A stretch of DNA of 64,000 nucleotides from Streptomyces albireticuli. GTDB taxonomy: Bacteria > Actinomycetota > Actinomycetes > Streptomycetales > Streptomycetaceae. The position numbers were made by a program, and so were the translations under genes. The notes below the pieces were generated by a model. That model was not told where the DNA came from and did no database searches. It worked only from the letters and a program-made list of their open reading frames with translations. Below are positions 18,789 to 26,471 of the stretch, piece by piece. The DNA is taken from contig NZ_CP021744.1 of the NCBI RefSeq assembly GCF_002192455.1, positions 7,712,501 to 7,776,500 of the forward strand. Reading direction: 5' to 3'. Numbering within the stretch: position 1 is the stretch's first letter; every line of letters starts with the position of its first letter.

Positions 18789-20188
18789 CAGCACAGCGGC
18801 CGACCGACCCCGCGAGCAGGCTCGCGATGCTCGGCGGTGCCCGGGCCGTGCCCAAGGACCTGCGCATCGCCGCCTGGCCACGGGTCACCGAACAGGACGA
18901 GGAGGCCGTGCACCGGGCCCTCGCCTCCGGCCGGTACACCACCGCCTCCTCCGGCGAACGGGAGATCCCCGGCCTGGAGGAGGAGTGGGCCCGCTTCACC
19001 GGCACCCGCCACGCCATAGCCGTCAGCAACGGCACCGCCGCGATCACCGTCGCCCTCGGCGCCCTCGGCATCGAACCGGGCGACGAGGTCATCGTCCCCG
19101 CGCTGAGCTTCATCGCCACCGCGGCCGCGCCCCTGCACCTGCTCGCCGTGCCGGTCTTCGTCGACATCGACCCGCGCACCTACAATATGACCCCCGAGGC
19201 CGTCGAGGCCGCGATCACCCCGCGCACCAGGGCGATCGTCGTCGTCCACCTGCACGGCCTGCCCGCCGAGATGGACGAGATCACCGCGCTCGCCGCCCGC
19301 CACGGCATCGCCGTCGTCGAGGACGCCGCCCAGGCACACGGCGCCGAGTACCGGGGCCGCCCGGCCGGCTCCATCGGCGCGATCAACACCTTCAGCCTCA
19401 ACGTCAGCAAGAACCTCGCCACCTGCGGCGAAGGCGGACTGATCACCACCGACGACGACCGGCTGGCCACCCGCGCCACCATGCTGCGCCAGTTCGGCGA
19501 GCTGATCCCCGAGCGCGGCGAACGCTCCTACGTCGCCCACCTCCTCGGCTGGAACAACAAGCCCAGCGCCCTCCAGGCCGCCTTCACCCGCAGCCAGCTC
19601 ACCCGCCTGCCCGAGGAGTCCAAGCGGCGCGACGAGAACGTACGCCCGCTCCTGGAACGGGTCGCCGCCCTGCCCGGCTTCCTGCCGCCGGTCGTCCCCG
19701 GCGACCGCACCCACGCCTGGCACATCCTGCGCTTCCGCGTCGACCCGGCCGCCTTCGGCCTGGACGACCACCTCGCCGGACCGCTGCGCGCCACCGTCCA
19801 GCGCGCCCTGCGCGCCGAGGGCGTGCCCGCCGCCCCCTACCAGCTGATGCCCCTGCCCGCCCAGCGCGTCTTCCGCGAGCGCCGCGGCCTCGGCGCCTAC
19901 CCCTGGGCCCTGCCCGGCGTGCCCGAACGCCCCTACCGCGAGGAGGACTTCCCGGTCACCCACCGCGTCATCGACGACTCCTTCGCCCTCCAGAAGGCCC
20001 ACCTGCACCCGGACGCCGGCCCGCTGCTCCAGCGCTACGCCGACGCCTTCGAGAAGGTCTGGGAGCACCGCGACAAGCTCACCGGGATCGCCGCCTCCAT
20101 GCCGTACACCCACCCCTGGGAGCAGGCCGGGAAGATCGCGGAAGCCGAGTGGGACGCCGCGTTCGGCACGCCGGAGGGACAGTCGTGA
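18785..20188 (+). CDS. DegT/DnrJ/EryC1-family PLP aminotransferase
   Basis: The 467-residue protein has the sugar-aminotransferase pattern GTAAITVALGALGIEPGDEVIVP, VDIDPRTYNMTPE, VEDAAQAHGAEYRG and the PLP-lysine region FSLNVSKNLATCGEGG (Lys209). This family aminates ketoses and related polyol ketones. The AmCP operon in this window encodes no aminotransferase, and the transketolase product would be a hydroxyketone, so this enzyme is the best candidate for that amination. Its position next to ACP and ATP-grasp genes leaves open action on a different keto intermediate. GTG 18785 overlaps the BtrH-like stop by four bases. Confidence 0.85.
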   Translation: MTAQRPTDPASRLAMLGGARAVPKDLRIAAWPRVTEQDEEAVHRALASGRYTTASSGEREIPGLEEEWARFTGTRHAIAVSNGTAAITVALGALGIEPGDEVIVPALSFIATAAAPLHLLAVPVFVDIDPRTYNMTPEAVEAAITPRTRAIVVVHLHGLPAEMDEITALAARHGIAVVEDAAQAHGAEYRGRPAGSIGAINTFSLNVSKNLATCGEGGLITTDDDRLATRATMLRQFGELIPERGERSYVAHLLGWNNKPSALQAAFTRSQLTRLPEESKRRDENVRPLLERVAALPGFLPPVVPGDRTHAWHILRFRVDPAAFGLDDHLAGPLRATVQRALRAEGVPAAPYQLMPLPAQRVFRERRGLGAYPWALPGVPERPYREEDFPVTHRVIDDSFALQKAHLHPDAGPLLQRYADAFEKVWEHRDKLTGIAASMPYTHPWEQAGKIAEAEWDAAFGTPEGQS

Positions 20189-20505
20189 GCACCGGGACAC
20201 AGCTCCGGCAGGAGCTCACCGACATGTGGCAGGAGATCTTCGCCGTCCCCGACGAGGAGTTCGACAGCGAGGAGAGCCTCTTCGAGGCCGGCGGCACCTC
20301 CCTCCAGGCCGTCCAGCTCATGACGCGCATCGAGGAGGCCTACGGCGTCCAGATCCCGCTGCCCGTCGTCTTCGCCGAGGGCAGCGTCGACCGGCTCGCC
20401 GAACTGGTCGAGGAAGGACTGCTCGCCTCCCTCGGAGAGCTCTCCGAGGAGGAGGCGCTGCGCATGCTCCAGGAGGAGACCGAGCGGGCCGCGCGCGATG
20501 CCTGA
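20185..20505 (+). CDS. Free-standing acyl/peptidyl carrier protein with acidic C-terminal tail
   Basis: A 106-residue carrier protein with the phosphopantetheine site EAGGTSLQA (Ser39). After the four-helix domain it carries a tail LGELSEEEALRMLQEETER that closely resembles the C-terminus of the first NRPS (GLSEEELDRLLSEEA). Such short acidic tails commonly act as docking elements for a downstream NRPS. It overlaps the aminotransferase gene by four bases and the ATP-grasp gene by eight, so all are translationally coupled. Expected role: hold an aminoacyl group loaded by the ATP-grasp enzyme. Confidence 0.85.
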   Translation: MSTGTQLRQELTDMWQEIFAVPDEEFDSEESLFEAGGTSLQAVQLMTRIEEAYGVQIPLPVVFAEGSVDRLAELVEEGLLASLGELSEEEALRMLQEETERAARDA

Positions 20506-21748
20506 GCGGCTGGCGGTCGTCTACGACAACGGGGCGGTCAGCCCCGTGGAGATCGCCCACGCCGCGACCGGCCTGTGCGACATCGTGCTCGTCGTGGACC
20601 CCGGCTCCCCGGCGGTGGCCGCCTCGCTGCCCGTACTGGAGCGTGCCGGCACCCTGGTGCGGCACACCGCCGACACCCCGCCGGAGGCCACGGTGGAGCG
20701 GCTGAGGGCGCTGGGCACCGCCGGCATCACCACCTTCACCGACGCCCGCCTCGACCTCACCGCCCACCTCGCCCGGGCCCTGGGCCTGCGCTTCCACACC
20801 CCCGAGGTGGCCGCGGCCCTGGGCGACAAACTGCGCCAGCGCACCCGGCTGGCCGCGGCCGGCGCGCCGGTGGTCAGGTTCGCCGAACTCTCCCACGCCG
20901 GGGACACCGCGGCCGCGCTGGCGGCCGTCGGGCTGCCCGCCGTCCTCAAGCCCCGGCGGGGCGCGGGCAGCCGGGCCACGTTCCCCGTCGGCTCCGCCGC
21001 CGAGTTCCACCGCGTGGCCGCCGGACTGCTGGCGGCGGGGGAGGGCCCGCTCATCGCCGAGGAACGGCTCCTCGGCGACCCGGCCGTCGCCGGCCCCCGC
21101 TGGGGCGACTACGTCTCCGTCGAATCGGTCGTCGACGGCGAGCACGTCACCCACCTCGGCATCACCGGAAAGCTCCCGCTCGTCGAACCCTTCCGCGAGA
21201 GCGGGGTGTTCTTCCCCAGCACCCTGGACGAGCCGGTCGCCGCGCGCGTCCTGGCACACACGGAGGAGGCGCTGAGGGCGCTCGGCGTGACCTCCGGCGT
21301 CACCCACACCGAGTTCAAGCTCACCCCGGACGGCCCGCGGCTCATCGAGGTCAACGGCCGCCTCGGCGGCTTCGTCAACGACCTCGTCGGCCGCGCCACC
21401 GGCGTGAACGTGCTCCGCCTCGCCCTGGAGAACGCCCTGACCACGGGCGCCCCCGTACCGCGGCGGCTCGACGCGCCCACGGCGGCTCCGCGCGTCACCT
21501 TCCAGCGGTTCGCCCCACCCCCCGTCGCGGCGACCACCGTGACCGGCATCACCGGCCGCAAGGAGGCCCGGCGCCTCCCCGGCGTCGCCCGCGTCGAGAT
21601 CGTCCGGCGGCCCGGCGACCCCGTGGACTGGCGGCAAGGCACCCAGGCGTTCACCGCCATCGTCTACGGGGAGGCACCCGGCCACGAGGCCCTCGACAAG
21701 ACCCTCGCGGCGCTCGACGACACCCTCCGCGTCGACTACGACGCCTGA
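20498..21748 (+). CDS. ATP-grasp ligase
   Basis: The 416-residue protein has an ATP-grasp fold: a Rossmann-like N-terminus, DKLRQRTRLAAAGAPV, VLKPRRGAGSRATFPV (first ATP lysine), and the metal-binding end TEFKLTPDGPRLIEVNGRLGG. Relatives ligate carboxylates to amines, and BtrJ of the butirosin pathway loads glutamate on a carrier protein. Coupled to a free-standing ACP here, it probably forms an acyl phosphate of an amino acid and loads the ACP. A role as a peptide ligase is the alternative. It ends the first operon; 185 bases separate it from the NRPS genes. Confidence 0.8.
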   Translation: MPERLAVVYDNGAVSPVEIAHAATGLCDIVLVVDPGSPAVAASLPVLERAGTLVRHTADTPPEATVERLRALGTAGITTFTDARLDLTAHLARALGLRFHTPEVAAALGDKLRQRTRLAAAGAPVVRFAELSHAGDTAAALAAVGLPAVLKPRRGAGSRATFPVGSAAEFHRVAAGLLAAGEGPLIAEERLLGDPAVAGPRWGDYVSVESVVDGEHVTHLGITGKLPLVEPFRESGVFFPSTLDEPVAARVLAHTEEALRALGVTSGVTHTEFKLTPDGPRLIEVNGRLGGFVNDLVGRATGVNVLRLALENALTTGAPVPRRLDAPTAAPRVTFQRFAPPPVAATTVTGITGRKEARRLPGVARVEIVRRPGDPVDWRQGTQAFTAIVYGEAPGHEALDKTLAALDDTLRVDYDA

Positions 21749-21816
21749 GCACCGCACCGCGGGCCCCGTCGGTCAGCACGGTGTCCACAAAGCGGGGACG
21801 GCGGCTCCACACCCGT

Positions 21817-21848
21817 GTGGACGCGCCGTCCCCGGCCAGTTCACTAGC
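21817..21848 (+). promoter_or_regulatory. Candidate cluster promoter GTGGACGCG-N19-TAGC (upstream of first NRPS gene)
   Basis: GTGGACGCG (21817-21825) and TAGC (21845-21848) have the same 19-base spacing as the copy upstream of mbtH. It lies 86 bases before the NRPS start codon. An overlapping small inverted repeat, TCCACA-CCCG-TGTGGA (21806-21821), could be an operator. Confidence 0.5.
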
Positions 21849-21933
21849 GTCAGGATCCAGGGTCGTCCTGCCACGACCGGATCGCAGAACCGGTTCGCGG
21901 GACCGGGCGGAACAAGGTTCGAAGGGATCGAGG

Positions 21934-24900
21934 ATGAGCATGACGGGACCGGGCGAGACCTCCACCGGGACGGCCAGTCTTTCCGACATCAAACGCGCGC
22001 TCCTGGACGCCAAGCTCACCAGGCAGCGCGCCGAGGCCGCGGAACGCAACCGCATCGCCCCCGTGCCCCGCACCGGCCGGCTCCAGGTCTCCGACCAGCA
22101 GCGCCACCTGTGGACCCTGCACCAGCTGGCGCCCGGACAGCCCGTCTACAACGTGCCCTTCGTCCTGCGCCTGCGCGGCACCCTGGACACCGAGGCCCTG
22201 GCCGGGGCCCTGCGCGCCCTCGTCGCCCGCCACGAGGCGCTCCGCACCCGCTTCGGCTCCGAGCACGGCGTGCCCTACCAGAGCGTCGACGACGCGCCCG
22301 CCGCCTGGCCGCTGCCGGTGACCGACCTCTCCCACCTGCCCGGAGCCGAACGCGACGACCGCGCCCGGACCCTCGTGGAAACCCACGCCCGCGCCCCGTT
22401 CGACCTGGAGAACGGCCCGGTCTTCCGCACCCACCTGCTCCGCCTGGCCGCCGACGAGCACCTCCTCGTGCTCTGCCTGCACCACATCGTCACCGACGGC
22501 TGGTCCGTGGGCATCGTCACCCAGGAACTGGCGGCCCTCTACGGATCGGCGGACGCCTCCCTGCCCGGCCTCGCCGTCCAGCCCGCCGACCACGCCGCCT
22601 GGCAGCGGCGCCGGCTGTCCGGCGACGGCCTGCGCACCCAGATCGACTACTGGCGCACCACCCTCGCCGGCGTCCCCGCCATCGACTTCCCCACCGACCG
22701 CCCCCGCCCCTCCCAGCCCACCTGGAACGGCGCCGAACTCGAACTGGACCTGCCCGCCGAGCTCGGCGCGGCCCTGCGCGCGTGGGTGCGCGAGGAACGC
22801 GTCTCGCTGCTCGCCGTCCTCCAGGCCGCCTTCCTGACCGTGCTCTCCCGCTACACCGGCGAGGACGACCTGGCGGTCGGCTCGGTGTTCTCGGGCCGCA
22901 CCCGCACCGAGGTGGAGCCGCTGGTCGGCTTCTTCGCCAACACCCTGGTCCTGCGGACGAGCACGGCCGGCGACCCGGCCTTCCGCGAACTGGTCGCCCG
23001 CTGTCAGCGGACCGTCCTGGGCGCGATGGAACACCAGGACGTCCCCTTCGGCACCCTCGTCGAGGAGCTCCGCCCCGAGCGCACCCCCGGCCGCAACCCG
23101 CTGTTCCAGATCAGCTTCACCCTGCTCACCGGCGCCATGGTCGGCGAGTTCAGCCTCGGCGACCTGGCCGTGGAGCCCGTACCCGTGGAGAACGGCACCG
23201 CCCGCTTCGACCTCGCCTTCCAGGTCGACGAGGCCACCGACGGACGCCTGCGCGTATGGCTCGAGTACTCCACCGAATTGTTCGACCGGGGCCGGATGGA
23301 ACGGCTGGTCGGCCACTTCCGCTCGGTGCTCGAACAGGCCGTGGCGGCCCCGGACACCCGGGTGAGCGCGCTGACGTTGCTGACCGCGGGCGAGCGGGAG
23401 CGACTGTTGACGGGCTGGAACCCGCCCCCCGTGGCGCGGGAGGAGGACCGGCTGCTGCTGCACGAGCTGGTGGAGCGGTGGGCGCGTACGGACGGTTCGG
23501 CGCCGGCGGTGCGTTTCGAGGGTGCCGAGCTGTCGTACGGGGAGCTGGACGCGGCGGCGAACCGGCTGGCCCATGTCCTGCGCGCCGACTTCGGCGTGGG
23601 TCCCGACGCGGTGGTCGGCGTGCTGCTGGACCGGGGCCCCGAGCTGCCCGTCGGACAGCTCGCCACCCTCAAGGCCGGTGGCGCGTGGCTCCCCCTGGAC
23701 CCGCAGCACCCCACCGAACGCCTCGCGTCCTACCTCTCCGACGCCCGCGCCGCCGTCGTGGTGACCACCGGCGCGCTGGCACCGGCACTGCCCGCCGACG
23801 TACCACGGCTGATCCTGGACGACCCCGAGCTCCGCGAACGACTGGCCCGTACCCCGGAGACACCGCTCACCGGCACCACCGAGCCCGACCACCTCGCGTA
23901 CATCATCTACACGTCGGGGTCGACGGGTGCGCCGAAGGGGGTGATGGTGTCGCATCGGGCTGCGGTGAATTTCGTGTTGAACGCGCGGGAGTTGTTCCGT
24001 ATCGGTCCGGGGGATCGTCTGTTGCAGTTCGCGAATCCGGCGTTCGATGTGTCGGTCTTTGACTTCTATGGTGCGTTGGGTTCGGGTGCGGCGGTGGTGG
24101 GTGCGTCGCGTGAGACGTTGTTGGATCCGGATGCGTTGCAGGAGTTGTTGATACGTGAGCGGGTGTCGGTGGCGGATGTGCCGCCGGCGGTGTTGAGGTT
24201 GTTGGATCCGGGGCCGTTGTCGGATCTGCGGGCGTTGTTCGTGGGGTTGGAGGCGTTTCCGGCGGAGTTGGTGAACCGGTGGTCGAACGAGGGGCGTGAG
24301 TTCCACAACGGTTATGGTCCGACCGAGGCGACGGTGGCGTGTGTGGATTATCTGTGTCCGCCGGGTGGTCTGACGGCGTCGCCGCCGATCGGTCGTGCGA
24401 TGGCGAATCACCGTGCGTACGTCCTGAACGCGGAGACTTTCGAGCCGGTGCCGGTGGGTGTTCCTGGTGAGTTGTTCGTGGCGGGCGCCGGTCTGGCGCG
24501 GGGTTATCTGAACCGTCCGGATCTGACGGCGGAGCGTTTTGTCCCGGATCCGTTCGCGGGGTCCGGTGAGCGGATGTACCGCACGGGGGATGTGGTGCGG
24601 TGGCGTGAGGACGGCAACCTCGAATTCCTCGGCCGCGCGGACCGGCAGATCAAGATCCGCGGGTTGCGCATCGAACCCGGCGAGATCGAACACGCCCTGA
24701 CCACCAGCCCCGGCGTCGCCCAGGCCGTCGTCACCGTCGACCGTCCCGGCACACCCGAGGCACGCCTCATCGCCTACGCCGTCGCCGAGGCCGCCCGGTC
24801 GCTGGACGCCGACGCCCTGCGCACCGGGCTCATGGACCGGCTTCCCCAGCACATGGTCCCGGCCCAGCTCATGGTCCTCGACGCCTTGCCGCTGACTCCC

Positions 24901-25290
24901 AACGGCAAGGTCGACCACGCCAGGCTCCCCGCGCCCCAGGAGGGAGCGGCCCGCGTCCACGTCGCACCGCGCGACGCGACCGAGCGGGACCTCGCCGAGA
25001 TCTGGCACGGGCTGCTCGACGTGCCCCTGGAATCCATCGGCGCCTACGACAGCTTCTTCGACCTGGGCGGCAACTCCCTCCAGGCCACCCGCCTCATCTC
25101 CCGCATCCGCGACACCTTCCACACCGCGCTCGAACCGCGCGTCCTCTTCGCCCAGCCGGTGCTCAAGGACCTGGCCGCCCGTATCGGCGAGGAGCTCGCG
25201 ACGGCCGCCGCGGAGGAGACGGACCTCGAAGCGGAGATCGCCGGGCTGTCCGAGGAGGAGCTGGACCGACTGCTGAGTGAGGAAGCCTGA
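21934..25290 (+). CDS. NRPS, one module C-A-T
   Basis: The 1118-residue protein has a short N-terminal docking-like segment (SLSDIKRALLDAKLTRQRAE), a C domain with intact HHIVTDG (His183-His184), an A domain (YTSGSTGAPKGVMVS, NGYGPTEAT, YRTGDVVRWREDG, NGKVDH) and a T domain with LGGNSLQ (Ser1048). Pocket residues I read are D-V-F-D-F-G-G-V-A-(K), which I cannot assign; the Asp at the fourth position resembles basic-residue pockets. A C-terminal acidic tail (GLSEEELDRLLSEE) likely docks with the next NRPS, whose ATG overlaps this stop by one base. A 794-base segment of its A domain is duplicated in the next gene. Confidence 0.95.
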   Translation: MSMTGPGETSTGTASLSDIKRALLDAKLTRQRAEAAERNRIAPVPRTGRLQVSDQQRHLWTLHQLAPGQPVYNVPFVLRLRGTLDTEALAGALRALVARHEALRTRFGSEHGVPYQSVDDAPAAWPLPVTDLSHLPGAERDDRARTLVETHARAPFDLENGPVFRTHLLRLAADEHLLVLCLHHIVTDGWSVGIVTQELAALYGSADASLPGLAVQPADHAAWQRRRLSGDGLRTQIDYWRTTLAGVPAIDFPTDRPRPSQPTWNGAELELDLPAELGAALRAWVREERVSLLAVLQAAFLTVLSRYTGEDDLAVGSVFSGRTRTEVEPLVGFFANTLVLRTSTAGDPAFRELVARCQRTVLGAMEHQDVPFGTLVEELRPERTPGRNPLFQISFTLLTGAMVGEFSLGDLAVEPVPVENGTARFDLAFQVDEATDGRLRVWLEYSTELFDRGRMERLVGHFRSVLEQAVAAPDTRVSALTLLTAGERERLLTGWNPPPVAREEDRLLLHELVERWARTDGSAPAVRFEGAELSYGELDAAANRLAHVLRADFGVGPDAVVGVLLDRGPELPVGQLATLKAGGAWLPLDPQHPTERLASYLSDARAAVVVTTGALAPALPADVPRLILDDPELRERLARTPETPLTGTTEPDHLAYIIYTSGSTGAPKGVMVSHRAAVNFVLNARELFRIGPGDRLLQFANPAFDVSVFDFYGALGSGAAVVGASRETLLDPDALQELLIRERVSVADVPPAVLRLLDPGPLSDLRALFVGLEAFPAELVNRWSNEGREFHNGYGPTEATVACVDYLCPPGGLTASPPIGRAMANHRAYVLNAETFEPVPVGVPGELFVAGAGLARGYLNRPDLTAERFVPDPFAGSGERMYRTGDVVRWREDGNLEFLGRADRQIKIRGLRIEPGEIEHALTTSPGVAQAVVTVDRPGTPEARLIAYAVAEAARSLDADALRTGLMDRLPQHMVPAQLMVLDALPLTPNGKVDHARLPAPQEGAARVHVAPRDATERDLAEIWHGLLDVPLESIGAYDSFFDLGGNSLQATRLISRIRDTFHTALEPRVLFAQPVLKDLAARIGEELATAAAEETDLEAEIAGLSEEELDRLLSEEA
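23905..24698 (+). repeat. 794-bp duplicated A-domain core, copy 1
   Basis: This segment, from the core motif YTSGSTG to just after IEPGEIEHAL, is repeated at 27248-28041. By eye only four bases differ and all four are silent third positions. The segment uses codons such as TTG, GGT and GAT far more than the sequence on either side, which prefers CTC/CTG, GGC and GAC. This points to a tract of different origin spread by gene conversion. Confidence 0.9.
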
Positions 25291-26174
25291 TGACCGAGGC
25301 GATGCCCCGACAGACGACGATCGAGGAGAAGCGGCGCGCGCTGCTGGCCCTGCGGCTGCGGCAGAAGCGCGCGGCGGAGGCCGGCGCCGACCGTATCCGC
25401 CCCGTCCTCCGCGACGGGCGGCCCCTCACGCCCTCCTACCAGCAGGAAGGTCTGTGGTTCCTGCACCAGATGGAGCCCGGCTCCCCGGTCTACAACGTGC
25501 CGTTCGCGCTGCGCCTGCGCGGGCCCCTGAAGCCCGACGCTCTGAGTGAGGCGTTCCGGCTGCTCGTCGCGCGGCACGAGGCGCTGCGCACCCGCTTCCC
25601 GGGAGACGACGGGGAACCGCGTCTGGTGGTCGACGAAGCCCCCGCCTCCTGGTCGCTGCCGGTGACCGACCTGTCGGACCTGCCGGAGCCGGAACAAGAG
25701 GAGCACATACGGCATCGGGCACACGAAGAGGCGGTACGGCCCTTCGACCTGGCCACCGGCCCCTTGCTGCGGACGGGTCTGCTGCGGCTGAGCGACACCG
25801 ACCACGTCCTGCTGATGAGCCTGCACCACGTCGTCACCGACGGCTGGTCGACCGGGATCATCGTCCAGGACCTGGCCACCTTCTACAGCGGCGGCGAGCT
25901 GCCCGCACTCGACCTCCAGACCGCCGACTTCGCGGCCTGGCAGCGCGGGCAGCTGACCGGGGATGTCCTGGAAGGGCAGCTGTCCTACTGGCGGCGCACC
26001 CTGGCGGACCTGCCGGTTATCGACTTCCCCTCCGACCGGCCACGCCCCGTGGAACCGACGTCCTCCGGCGCCACCCTGGAGACGAGCCTGCCCGGCGAAC
26101 TGGGGGAGGGCTGCGTGCTCTCGCCCGTAGTGAGCAGGCGTCGTTGCTGGCGGTGCTTCAGGCGGGTCTGCTGA
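25290..26174 (+). pseudogene. NRPS, N-terminal fragment of first C domain (frameshifted from the following gene)
   Basis: The frame opens with a docking-like helix (TIEEKRRALLALRLRQKRAAE), then a C domain with HHVVTDG, and reads well to LETSLPGELGEG. It then turns to nonsense (Cys/Arg-rich) and stops at 26174. The same C domain continues in another frame at LRALARSEQASLLAVLQ; compared with the parallel C domain at 29306 one base is missing around 26101-26111. ATG 25290 overlaps the previous NRPS stop by one base. Either the assembly has a one-base error in a G-rich stretch, or the gene is truly broken. Read with the next entry as one gene, the product would be about 2430 residues. Confidence 0.8.
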
Positions 26175-26471
26175 CGGTGCTCTACCGGTACACCGGTCAG
26201 GATGATCTGGCGATCGGGTCGGTGTTCTCGGGTCGTACGCGCTCCGAGGTCGAGCCCCTCGTCGGGTTGTTCGCGAACACGCTGGTGCTGCGTACCAGCA
26301 CGGCGGGTGATCCGACGTTCCGTGAGCTGGTGGGTCGTTGCAAGGAGACGGTCCTGGGCGCTCTGGATCATCAGGACGTGCCGTTCACGAGGGTCGTCGA
26401 CGCGCTCAAGCCCGAGCGCGTTCCCGGCCGCAACCCGCTCTTCCAGATCAGCCTCACCCTCCAGGCCGCCG
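26111..26471 (+). repeat. 361-bp duplicated C-domain tract, copy 1
   Basis: Matches 29306-29666 with only a few differences (for example near 26169-26180 and 26227). It covers the C-domain stretch from LRALARSEQ to FQISLTLQAA. The frameshift in this gene lies directly at the left end of this tract. Confidence 0.85.

Noticed and set aside
26144..26144. Independent start of a second NRPS protein at the TTG codon
   Set aside because: It lies in the middle of a C domain with no ribosome-binding site; a frameshift explains the two frames better.
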